From positions 45,896 through 109,895 of the forward strand of contig CAWAMD010000011.1 of the NCBI GenBank assembly GCA_963783045.1: a stretch of 64,000 nucleotides of DNA, in the 5' to 3' direction. Each line of letters starts with the position of its first letter. The stretch's first letter is position 1. The DNA is from CAWAMD01 sp963783045. Its GTDB lineage: Bacteria > Actinomycetota > Nitriliruptoria > Nitriliruptorales > Nitriliruptoraceae. Both the position numbers and the translations under genes were made by a program. Below the pieces are notes generated by a model, which was not told the DNA's origin, did no database searches, and worked only from the letters and a program-made list of their open reading frames with translations. Below are positions 35,049 to 44,377 of the stretch, in pieces.

Positions 35049-38000
35049 GCGTCCGCCCGCATCCGCTCGCGGCCGTTCCACACCCAGCGTGAGACACCGA
35101 CGGCGTCCACCCCGGGTCGTGTGGCGAGCTGCGCGATCGCGAGCGCCGGCACGCTCGGGTAGCAGCCCCACTCCCGCTCGCTGGTCATGACGAGGTCGAG
35201 GTCGAACTGGTCGAGCAGCCCGAGGCACTTCGCCCGCATGCCGGCGTCGATCCCGACGAACGCCTCGTCGAGCATGATCAGCCGCGGGGCGTGCGGGTCA
35301 GCCGACCGGTAGTGCGCCGCGGCGGCGGCGAACTGCGGCACGGTCAGCGCCAGCGCCTTCTCGCCCCCCGATCCGGTGCCGTGGCTGCGCTTGGTGAGCC
35401 GCACCCACTGGCCGTCCTGGTAGCGCTCGACGACGAACTGGTGCCACCCGCGATGGTCGAGTGCGGCCGCCAGGTGGGCCGGCCACGTCCCCGTGGGGTC
35501 CTCCTCGCGGACCTGCGCGATGCGGGCCTGCAGGAACGCCCCGATCTCGTCGCGCTGCTCGGGCGTCCAGCCGGCGTGGTGCGCGAGCAGGTGCCGGCGG
35601 GCCGTCGCGAAGCTCGGCAGGTCGGCGCGCGGCTGCCACGCGAACCGCAGCTTCATGCCGGTGGAGGTCGGCATCGCGTCGAGCTCGGCGTTGACCTCGG
35701 CCACCCAGTCCTCGCCCTCGCGCAGCAGCCGGTGCAGGTGGGCGGCCACGTCGCCGATGAGGTGGTTCTGCAGCACCTCCCGCTCGCGGGCGGTGAGCAG
35801 CGCCTGCCGGTTCGTGACCTCGTCGACGAGCAGCCCGTGCAGCGCCGGCATCGACCGGTCGGCGCCCTGGAACGGCGCGGTGACGACGAACAGGTCGTCG
35901 CTCAGCGTCGCCGACGGGTGCAGGTCGTGGGGCAGCAGCGCGTGCTCGAGATCGGCGTAGTGACCGTGGATGCCGCGCTGCACACGGGTCCAGGTCACGT
36001 CGTCCACGCCGGTGTCGGCCAGCGCCGCGTCGACCCGGCGGGCGAGCCGCACCCCGCGATCGGCGGACCACTCCCCCGCCGGCGCATCGTCGAGCAGCGC
36101 GGCGAGGCTCGGGTCGGCGACCGGGAGCAGCCCGGCGTCGACGACACCCGTCAGCCGGTCGACCGCCTGTGCTCGCCGGTCGGCATGCTCGTCGAGTGCC
36201 TCGGTGAGGTCGTCGATGCGCTGCTGCGCCGCTTCGCGGGTGCCGCTGGCGCCGACGCGTTCCTCGTCGAGACGCTCCCGCCGTTCGGTGGCCTCGTCGA
36301 GAGCGGCGCGGGCGTCCGCCAGGCGGGAGAGCAGCTCGTCGGCCTCGGCACCGACGGTCTCCTCCAGCGTGTCCCGTCGGGTCGCGGCAGCGCTTGCGAC
36401 ATCCCGGGCGTGCTCGCGCCCGTTCGGTCTGCTCCTCGGCGGTGGCCACGGCGGCGTCACGGTCGGTGACGGCGCGGTCGAGGCCGGCGAGCACGTCGGC
36501 ATGACCCCGCAGCGTCGGCCACAGGGCCGCGAGTCCGGTGGCGTGGTCGGCCAGCGCCCGGGAAAGGCCGTCGAGGTCGTCGGCGGCTGCGGCCAGCCCG
36601 AGATCGGCCGCCGCCTCGGCGTACGCCTGGCGTGCCTGCTCGAGCCGCCCGCGGGCGTCGACGGCGCCCGCCTCGGCCTCGGCGAGCCGCTCGCGCAGCG
36701 CCGCGACCTGCCGAACCGCCGCCGCGTGCACGGCAGCCGCGTCACGGATCGGCGTGTCGGTCGGGGCGGAATCCTGCTCGGCGCGCAGCTGCTCGTGCCG
36801 GTCGTCGAGCGTGGCGAGCGCCGCGTCGAGGTCGGCCAGTGTCCCGTCGAGCTCGGCGAGCATCGCGTCGAGCTCGGCGAGCCGCCGTCGCCTGGCCGCC
36901 TGTCGGGCGGCGTGTCCGAGGTGCTCGGCGGCGGGCTTGGACCACGCGCCCTGCAGCGGACCGACACGGTGTCGACCGTCGGGAGCGACCCACACGTCGC
37001 CCTGGCCGGCACGCCGGCCGATCCGCGCCAGCACCCGCTCCACGACGGCCGGGTCCACGGCGGCGGCCTGCGGGTCGTCCAGGTCGATCGCGACGGTGAG
37101 GACCGTCGTCAGACCGCCGTCGGGTGCGGGCACGTCGTCGGCGGCGACGACCGCAACGTCGTGGTCGCCGACAGCCAGGGCCCGCCCGTCCGGGGTGACC
37201 CATGCGTCCAGCAGTCCCGCGGCCTGCAGCGCGGCTTCGTAGCCGGCAGCCGTCGTCCTCGTCGATCCCGGCGGCGAGGTCGACGAGCTGCCACAGCGGG
37301 GCGCCGGGCCGGCCGGTGCGCACGTCGGTATCGCGGGTCGGCGGCGCGGGCGGCGGGAGGTGCCGGAGCGCGGCGACGCGGTCGCGCTCCTCGGCGACCT
37401 CCCGGCGACGGTCGGTAGCGGCGTCCCGGTCCTGGCGGGCAGCGGCGCGGGCGTCGGCGAGCCGGCCGGTGGCGGCGGCGACCGCGTCGTCGATGACCCG
37501 TGCCAGCGGCGAGCGGTCGTCGGCGGCCTCCCGCCAGGTCTCGAGCTCCCAGGCGACCTCGTCGGTGGCGGGCACCGTCAGCTCGGTCAGCTCACCGGCC
37601 CACCGACGGTAGCCCGCCAGGAACGTCGGCGACGGCCTGCTCACGGCCTGCGGCCGCATCCCGCTCGTCGTCGCGCGCGGTGTCGAGCTGGGCGGCGACC
37701 TCGTCGCGGCGCCCCGTCGCGGCCGTCACCTCACCGGTGCGGGCGGTGACCTGCTCGGCGAGCCCGCGCAGGTGGTCGAGCTGTCCCCGCCGGCGCTCCA
37801 CGGCGGCCTCGGCAGCGCGTCGGGCGACGGCGACGGCATCGGCGTCGCGCACGTCGGGGAGCTCGAGCGGGGCCAGCGCCCCGTCGAGGTCGGCCGCCAG
37901 GTGCGCGCCGGCCGCGGTCGTCCGAGCCTCCCCGACCGCCTCGTCGACGACCTCCCGGGACGCAGCCACCCGCGACTGGGCGGCTTCGACTCGGTGGCGT

Positions 38001-39304
38001 CGCTCCTCCGCGGCGGCCACGGCCCGGTCGCGGTCGGCGGCAACGTCGTCGGCCCGGGCGGCCGTATCGTGGGCGGCCCGGCGGGCGTGCTCGAGCTCGC
38101 GGACCCGATCCATGGCCGGTGACGCCTCCAGCGTCCGCGCCTGCTCGGCGTGGCGGCGCTCGTCGTCGCGGGCGGCGTCGCGCTGTGCAGTCAGCTCGGC
38201 CAGATGCGCGTCGGCCTGGTCGCGCTCGGACGCGGCATCGCGCAGGCGGCGCTGGGTGCGCTCGTAGTCCGCGTTGGTGGCGGTGACCTCCGTGGCTCGC
38301 CGACGCACGGCCACGGCCGCGTAGGCCCGGTAGCTGTCGAGGAAGGTCGCGGTGGCGTCGGCGGCGGCCGAGAACGATACGAGCTCGTCGCGGTCGGCCT
38401 CCAGGGTCCGGAAGGCCTCGGCAACGTCGCCGAGCACGGCCTGCGGCAGTGGGGGCAGCGCCTCGCTCAGCGCGTCCGAGAGCGCCTGCTCGTCCATCTG
38501 GCGCGACAGCTGCGGCCGGCGCAGCTGGATGAGCAGGTCGATGAGCGCTTCGTAGCGGTGCTCGCCGAGCCGGAACAGACGCCGGTCGACCTCGGCGCGG
38601 TAGGCCTGGGCGGTGTCGAACACGTCGCCGTGGGTGTCGAGTGCCGCCCGCAGCCGGTCGCGGGTCAGCGCCTGCCCGGCGTCGGCGACGAGCGAGACCA
38701 GCGCCGCGTCGGCGTCGCCCGCCGCGCCGGCATCGTCCGCCGCGCCGGCATCGTCCGCCGCGCCAGCATCGTCCGCCGCGCCGGCGCCGCGGCCGGGTGG
38801 GGCGATCCGCCGGTCGGTCACGAAGAACCACTTCTGCGCGAGCCCGCGGCCCTTCACCGCTCGCAGCCCGATCCCGAGCGTCACGAAGTGGGGCGTCCCG
38901 TCCTCGTCCCGGCGGCCGAACTCGATCCAGGTGTAGCCGAGGCGGTCGTCGTGCCGGCCGAGCAGGAGGTTCCACTCGATGCGCTTGGCCGTGTCGCCGT
39001 CGGGCTCGAGCCGGTGCGCCGCGACCTCGCCGTCGAACAGGAACGGCAGGGTGAGCGCGAGCACCCGCGACTTGCCCGTGCCGTTGTTGCCGCGCAGCAG
39101 CAGCCGGCCGCCGGCGAAGTGGAACTGCTCGTCGTCGAACCGGTAGAGGTTGAGCAGCCCGACCCGCAGCGGCTGCCAGCGGCTCGTGCCCGGCGATGGC
39201 AGGGCCGCATCGTCCGCCGCCGTGCTCGCGGCCAGGTGACGACCGTTGCCGTTCAGGTGCGTCGCGGCGTGCCCGTTGGCGTCCACGAAGGGTGTCGGCT
39301 CCAT
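35045..39304 (-). pseudogene. jetC: Wadjet type II SMC-like ATPase JetC (TIGR02680), interrupted by three frameshifts
   Basis: Four frames join into one SMC-like protein of about 1420 residues. Part 1 (ATG 39304) has Walker A RLLLRGNNGTGKSRV and then coiled-coil. At 37610-37625 it shifts to FLAGYRRWAGELTEL; at 37240-37255 to AGYEAALQAAGLLDAWVTPDG; at 36415-36424 to GREHARDVASAAATRRDTLEE. The last part has the signature GTGSGGEKALAL and Walker B APRLIMLDEAFVGID. Each shift behaves as one extra base. The coding sense is conserved on both sides of every shift, so an intact motor ATPase that moves DNA for JetD is likely. As read, Wadjet would be broken. Confidence 0.87.
38720..38795 (-). repeat. 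15-bp tandem repeat in jetC encoding AGAAD units
   Basis: Four near-identical copies of GCGCCGGCATCGTCC encode GAADD/DDAGA residues in JetC near residue 175, between the Walker A region and the coiled coil. This looks like a flexible linker of variable length. Confidence 0.85.
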
Positions 39305-39305
39305 G

Positions 39306-40532
39306 TCAGGCCTCGAACAGGGTGGGTGCGTCGGTCGGCATCGTCGGCTCGGTCACGGCGTACCGGGCGATCGCGGGGCGCGGCGCGATCCCGCCGGGGA
39401 CGACGCGCACCAGCCCGATGGCGGCGAGCCGCTCGACCACCTCCGCGGCCAGCCGCACCTCCGCGCCGGGGTCACGCACGTCGCGGCGCCAGTGGTCGGC
39501 GTGCTCGGCGATCCTGCGGGCCACCTCGGCCTCGAGCTCGGCCACCGTGACGGTCACGCCGGCGGCACCGCCGCGGAGCCGGTCGGCGAGGTACTCGGCG
39601 ATCAGCAGGGTGAGGTGCCCGTCGGTGCCCTGGTCGGGAACCTCGAGGTCGGTCGCGTCGCCGCGGTCGTCGACCATGGCGATGCCCTCGGCGCGGATCT
39701 CGGGGGTCAACCCCGTCGCGTCGGCGACGGTGGAGACCAGCCGGGCGCGCTGGCTCGTGAGGTAGGCGCGCTGATCCTCGTCGAGCTCGTCGTGGTAGAC
39801 GACCGCGTCGTCCAGCAGGCGCCGGGTCAGGTGCGTGCGGATGGAGCGGTTGCGGGCCTCGGGGGTGTCGGGGGCCACCTCGGCGACGAGCCCGGCGAGC
39901 CGACCGTCGAGCCCGTCGGCGGTGATGCTCGACGGTGGCCGACGGGCGGCCAGCACGGCGGCGAGCGCCGGACGGTCGATCGTGTAGAGCGCGTCGCCCG
40001 TGCCGGCCACGTAGTCGGCGTCGTCCCCGTCGACGTGGCGGAGCGTCCCGAGCGCGAGCAGCAGCCGGACCACCGCGACGAGGTCGCGGCGCTGGTCGCG
40101 CCGGTCGAGCTCGAACGCGATCCCGGCCTCGGCGAGCGACGGGTCGGCGGCGACCGCCCCGACGATCTGGTCGGCCAGCCTGCCGAGGGAGACCTGCCGG
40201 TCGGCGGTCTCCAGCGCCGCCAGGGCGAGGCAGAGCAGCACGTACCGCCGGCGCGAGAACGGAGGGTCCGAACGACGGGCCCGTGCCGGGCGGGTCCCGT
40301 CGTCGAGGGTGGCGGGAACCTTGCGCAGCCGCGCGACGGTCGAGTCGACGGTCAGCGTCCAGGAGGCCTCGCGCGCGAACCACTCACGAAGCCAGTCGGC
40401 GTGCCGGCGCACGAGCCGGAAGGACTCGAGATCCTGCTCGGCGTGCAGCAGCGGCGACATGAGCAGCGCCTTCACGGCCCGGCGGCGCTCGTGCTCGGCC
40501 TGCCGGTCGAGGCGGTCGCGGACCCCGATCAT
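39306..40532 (-). CDS. jetB: Wadjet type II subunit JetB (TIGR02678, DUF2398)
   Basis: This is a 408-residue JetB, the kleisin-associated winged-helix (kite-like) subunit of the MukBEF-like Wadjet complex. Family stretches are RRRAVKALLMSPLL, SFRLVRRHADWLREWFARE, RRRYVLLCLALAALETADRQ, LRHVDGDDADYVAGTGDALYTIDRPALAAVLA and YHDELDEDQRAYL. ATG 40532 overlaps the jetA stop by 4 bases, and jetC starts 1 bp after the jetB stop. Reads intact. Confidence 0.92.
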   Translation of the reverse strand: MIGVRDRLDRQAEHERRRAVKALLMSPLLHAEQDLESFRLVRRHADWLREWFAREASWTLTVDSTVARLRKVPATLDDGTRPARARRSDPPFSRRRYVLLCLALAALETADRQVSLGRLADQIVGAVAADPSLAEAGIAFELDRRDQRRDLVAVVRLLLALGTLRHVDGDDADYVAGTGDALYTIDRPALAAVLAARRPPSSITADGLDGRLAGLVAEVAPDTPEARNRSIRTHLTRRLLDDAVVYHDELDEDQRAYLTSQRARLVSTVADATGLTPEIRAEGIAMVDDRGDATDLEVPDQGTDGHLTLLIAEYLADRLRGGAAGVTVTVAELEAEVARRIAEHADHWRRDVRDPGAEVRLAAEVVERLAAIGLVRVVPGGIAPRPAIARYAVTEPTMPTDAPTLFEA

Positions 40533-42127
40533 GGGCGTGCCCCCTCCCCCAGCCGGACGCCACCGTCAGCCGCCCAGGTCTCGTCGGCGAGGTCGTCGGG
40601 GGCGGTCGTCGACGGGCCGGTCAGGTCGGTGATCCGGAGCTGGTGGTCCGGGCCGGTCAGCGCCCCGTCGCTCGTCGTGATCGTCGCCCGACGGCCGTCG
40701 CCGGTGGGGGTCAGCTCGATCTCGAGTCCGCCGTCCGCCGAGGTCACCCGCACCGGGTGACCGGGGCGGACCTGGGACGCCAGCGCCTCGCCCAGCAGGT
40801 CGAGGAAGAGCCCGAAGGCCTGCCGGTCGAGGTCGCGCAGGTCGGAGAGCCGCACCGTCCCGTCGGTGACGAGCTGCGCGCGGGCCGCGGCCAGCTGAGC
40901 GGCCTCCTCGGCGGCCTGGCGGGCGAGCAGCGCCTTCTCCTCCGAGCGGTCGATGATCGTGGACGGCCGCCCGCGGCGCACGTAGCGGCCGGTGCGGCGC
41001 AGCTGGGGGGAGACCTCCAGCGGCGGCGCGTCGAGCCAGCTCGTGGATGCCGGCACCGGGTCGTCGGCCCGGGCGTCGAGCGTGTCGGCGTCGACCTTCA
41101 GGTGCCGCGACGGCGTCAGCCCGAACGCGGCCCGCCACAGCCGGTGCGCGTCGGCGTCGTTCTCGCACTGTGCGAACCACCGGGCGAGCGTCCGCAGGTC
41201 GGCGGGCCGGTCGCTGCGCGAGACGCGCTGCTCGTTGATCTGGCTGACCGCCCGCAGCAGGTCGGTGATCCCCTGCCGGGCGCGTTCGCGGAGCACCTCG
41301 GCCTGCGCCCGGCCGCCCGCCGGTGCCACGAACCAGGAGGTGAGCCCGCTCCAGCGTCCGGTCCAGCGGTCGTGGGCGGCGTCGCGGTCCGTGTCGTCGA
41401 CCTCGAGCCGGTCGGTGAGGTCGCGCTCGGCGGCCGCACGGAGCAGCCGCTCGGCGCCTGCGGTGTCGATGTCGGCGAGCAGCGCGGCGATCCGCCCCTG
41501 GGCGACGACGAGGTCGCCGATGAACCGCTCGAGATACTCGATGAGCCGGTCCTTGTAGGCGAGGAACGCGTCGAGGTCGATGCCGTGCAGGTCGACGGTG
41601 CGCTGCAGCCCGGTGATGAAGGTGCGGGCCCGGTCGGTGAGCTCCTCGAAGCGGACGGTCAGGGTGGTCAGCGACCGGTGGACCTTGCCCGCGTCGGGCG
41701 ACGGCGCGCGGGCGAGCGTGAGCAGCTCGGCGAGCAGCTCCTGGATGTCGGCCAGCGCGGACGTTTGCAGCTCACCCGGGACGACGAGCAGCTCCTCGAA
41801 GTGGGCCAGGGCCCGCTCGGCCGCCTCGCCCTCGACGGTGAGCTGGTAGAGGAACCGGGCGCGGTAGAACTCCTCGACCGTCGCGACCTCGGCGTGGTCG
41901 GGGTCGGCCCGCAGGTTGCCCCACTCGACGAGCTGGGCGAGCAGCGTCTGGATCCCGTCCCGCTCGGCGTCGGTTCCCTCCCCACGCAGCGCGGCCACGA
42001 CGTTGGCGGGGCGCAGGTGGAGCACGAACCGCTCCTTGGCCTGCAGAAACGCCCGCATGACCTGCCGGTAGCGATCGGACTTCTCGGCCGTCAGGTAGCT
42101 GAAGACCGCCAGCTGCTCGTCGCGCAC
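40529..42127 (-). CDS. jetA: Wadjet type II subunit JetA (TIGR02677, DUF2397)
   Basis: This is a 532-residue JetA, the kleisin-like subunit. Conserved stretches are LAVFSYLTAEKSDRYRQVMRAFLQAKERF near the start, LVEWGNLRADPDHAEVATVEEFYRARFLYQLT, and the C-terminal winged-helix segment PPLEVSPQLRRTGRYVRRGRPSTI. GTG 42127 has GGAGG 4 bases upstream and is the first gene of the locus. The upstream gap holds a five-copy repeat array. Reads intact. Confidence 0.92.
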   Translation of the reverse strand: MRDEQLAVFSYLTAEKSDRYRQVMRAFLQAKERFVLHLRPANVVAALRGEGTDAERDGIQTLLAQLVEWGNLRADPDHAEVATVEEFYRARFLYQLTVEGEAAERALAHFEELLVVPGELQTSALADIQELLAELLTLARAPSPDAGKVHRSLTTLTVRFEELTDRARTFITGLQRTVDLHGIDLDAFLAYKDRLIEYLERFIGDLVVAQGRIAALLADIDTAGAERLLRAAAERDLTDRLEVDDTDRDAAHDRWTGRWSGLTSWFVAPAGGRAQAEVLRERARQGITDLLRAVSQINEQRVSRSDRPADLRTLARWFAQCENDADAHRLWRAAFGLTPSRHLKVDADTLDARADDPVPASTSWLDAPPLEVSPQLRRTGRYVRRGRPSTIIDRSEEKALLARQAAEEAAQLAAARAQLVTDGTVRLSDLRDLDRQAFGLFLDLLGEALASQVRPGHPVRVTSADGGLEIELTPTGDGRRATITTSDGALTGPDHQLRITDLTGPSTTAPDDLADETWAADGGVRLGEGARP

Positions 42128-42250
42128 GTCCCCTCCACGTTCATGGTGCCCTCGACAGCGCGGGACCTCGGCACCGGGACCTCGGCACCGTGCCGGCACG
42201 GACGGTACTCGACCGGTGCGACACGACCAGCGCATGCCGCACGGCTGCCT

Positions 42251-42512
42251 CCCGGAAACCGCCGCATCTGACGGTTCCCGTCGCGCCGGCCCGTCCCGGC
42301 GCGCCCGTGCTTCCCGGAAACCGCCGCATCTGACGGGTCCCGTCACGCCGGCCCGTCCGGGCGCGGCCCGAGTTCCCGGAAACCGCCGCATCTGACGCCG
42401 GCCCGTCCCGACGCGCCCGAGTCCCGGAAACCGCCGCATCTGACGGGTCCCGTCACGCCGGCCCGTCCGGCGCGCCCGAGCTTCCCGGAAACCGCCGCAT
42501 CTGACGGGTCCC
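42251..42512. repeat. Five-copy 62-bp REP-like repeat with TGACGGG-T-CCCGTCA palindrome
   Basis: CCCGGAAACCGCCGCATCTG starts at 42251, 42313, 42375, 42423 and 42484. The period is 62 bp except for one copy lacking about 14 bp. Most copies contain the 15-bp palindrome TGACGGG-T-CCCGTCA. The array fills the 386-bp gap between jetA and the ADP-ribosylglycohydrolase fusion and is related to a shorter repeat at 31700-31820. Confidence 0.9.
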
Positions 42513-42513
42513 G

Positions 42514-43947
42514 TCACGCCGGCGCATCCGCGTCCACCGCCTCGATCGCGGCCCGGAACGCGTCGTTGTGCGGCGAGTAGTCGAGCACCCGCGCAACCTC
42601 CTCGATGGCCGCCGCACCGCTGACCCCCGTGGTGCGGGCGAGGTAGAGCGCCGCGACCGTCGGCGTCCGGCTGTGGCCGCCGACGCAGTGGAGGAACACG
42701 CGCTTGCCCTCCCCGCGCAGCGTGGCGACCGCCTCCACCGCGTCGGCGAGGACGCAGTCGAGGTTCGGGTTGTCGTGCGGCGCACTCTTGTCGACGAGCC
42801 AGAGCTCGTCGTGCTCGACGCCCTCGGGCACGTCGCCGGGGCCGACCCGGCAGAGCGAGACGACCGCGTCGACCGTGCCGGCGACCTCGGGCAGGGCGTG
42901 GACGTTGCCGGCGAGCAGCCCCTCGTCACCGGGGATGGCCGCCCAGAACGGAGCCGCCCGGTCCGTCTGTCGGTAGTGGGCCAGCAGGCTCGGCGTCGCC
43001 GGCCAGCCGCTCCCGTCGGACCGGCCGCCCGCCGCGGTCAGCACGGCGAGGCGCACGAGGTCCCGCGCCCGGTAGCCGGGCCAGCCGTGCAGCAGCCGAC
43101 GCCACGCGAAGGGCAGCGCCGAGGCGCCCCAGCGCGCCCCGAGCAGGCTCCCCGCGATCGCGGCCACCGTGTCGGTGTCCCCGCCGATCCGCACTGCGGC
43201 CCGCAGCGCGTCCCGGAGGTGCCGGCAGGCGTCCGCGCCGGCGGGCACCGGCGTCTGGGTCACCGCGGCGTGGGCGGCCTGCAGCGCCGTGACGACGAAC
43301 CCGTTCGGGATGAACGTGGCGGGCGGGCGGCGTTCGGCCTCGGCGACCGTGTCCTCCCAGAAGCCACGCCGGTCGTCGGGTAGCAGCGCCAGGCCGTCGT
43401 GGATGCCGTCGAGGCGCTGCTCGCGGACGGCCCGGTCGATCGCCACGCACCACAGCACGCAGGCGTCGCCGGCGCGCGGGTCGGCGTGGGTGAGGTCCGA
43501 GATCGCCCGGGCGTCGGCAGCGATCGCTGCGTCGTCGCCGAGGTGGGCGAGCGCCACCGGCGCGGTCCGCATGAGGCTGCCGTTGCCGGCGCCGCCGTTC
43601 GGACGGGCCGACAGGTAGGCGGCAGCAGCGGCCGGGAGGTCCTGCCCCCTCGAGGCGGCCCCGAGCACCGCCCGGGTGGAGATCCCGACGTCGGTCGGCC
43701 CGCCCGCGAGCCAGCCCAGGAACCGGTCCCCGACGGCCGCCGGATCGAGGTGGCCCCTGGCGGTCTCCTCGGCGATGCAGATCGCCATCTGCGTGTCGTC
43801 GGTCCACTCCCCCGGCGCCCACCCGAACGACCCGCCGCCGACCATCTGCGGATCGTCGGGTCCGGGCCCGAACTCGTAGCCGGCACCGAGCGCGTCGCCC
43901 GCAGCCATCCCCAGCAGCGTCCCGGCGACCCGATCCATCTCGCTCAT
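42514..43947 (-). CDS. ADP-ribosylglycohydrolase fused to a dual-specificity phosphatase domain
   Basis: This is a 477-residue fusion. Residues about 1-310 are an ADP-ribosylhydrolase (DraG-like) with GTLLGMAAGDALGAGYEF, EWTDDTQMAICIAEE, GAGNGSLMRTAP, and the metal-binding IGGDTDTVAAIAGSLLGA. Residues 330-477 are a phosphatase with the active site HCVGGHSRTPTVAALYL (Cys-X5-Arg). It would remove ADP-ribose and dephosphorylate, possibly on the same target. Similar fusions occur in actinobacteria. It sits next to Wadjet but on the far side of a repeat array, so a functional link is only suggested. Start ATG 43947. Confidence 0.9.
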   Translation of the reverse strand: MSEMDRVAGTLLGMAAGDALGAGYEFGPGPDDPQMVGGGSFGWAPGEWTDDTQMAICIAEETARGHLDPAAVGDRFLGWLAGGPTDVGISTRAVLGAASRGQDLPAAAAAYLSARPNGGAGNGSLMRTAPVALAHLGDDAAIAADARAISDLTHADPRAGDACVLWCVAIDRAVREQRLDGIHDGLALLPDDRRGFWEDTVAEAERRPPATFIPNGFVVTALQAAHAAVTQTPVPAGADACRHLRDALRAAVRIGGDTDTVAAIAGSLLGARWGASALPFAWRRLLHGWPGYRARDLVRLAVLTAAGGRSDGSGWPATPSLLAHYRQTDRAAPFWAAIPGDEGLLAGNVHALPEVAGTVDAVVSLCRVGPGDVPEGVEHDELWLVDKSAPHDNPNLDCVLADAVEAVATLRGEGKRVFLHCVGGHSRTPTVAALYLARTTGVSGAAAIEEVARVLDYSPHNDAFRAAIEAVDADAPA

Positions 43948-44377
43948 CCGAAGCTCCCCGTGTGTGTCTCACCATTGTCCGCGCAGAACGTACGACGCGG
44001 GTGCGACATCCGACCGGGCAGCCGCTCCTCCCGCCTTGCCGTGCCGCGAGGACGGCCCGCACGAGGACGGCGTCCTCGGACCGTGACCGTCCCGTGAGTT
44101 GGCGTCACGGCCACGCGCTGTGCGCACCCGATCACAGAACATGGGACGAAGTGCCCTTCTTGCCGACGCACGGCGTCGATACCGTCGTCGCGCGGCCCCG
44201 GGGACCGGGACGCGACAACCAACCACTCCTCACGCTCCGTGCTCGAGAACGGTCGGGGCGCTGGGGTGCTCGGCCCGCGGCTGGTCGCGGGCCGTGCAGG
44301 GCGAACGACGCAACCGCCGGGCAGCTGCGCCTTGCAGCTCGGACGGGTCCGTCTCCGCCCGAGAAGGAGACAGCAGG
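43948..44377 (+). other. Long leader region of the surface protein gene
   Basis: This 430-bp gap lies between two divergent genes and has no gene. Just upstream of the surface protein start are two hairpins: GCTGC-GCCTT-GCAGC at about 44324-44338 and CGGAC-GG-GTCCG at about 44340-44351. They are preceded by an unpaired-looking GAACGACGCAACC. This could be a structured 5' leader, but I cannot match it to a known riboswitch class. Confidence 0.35.

Noticed and set aside
44230..44377. A c-di-GMP or c-di-AMP riboswitch before the surface protein
   Set aside because: Hairpins are present, but the conserved cores of those classes are not matched. I record only a possible structured leader.
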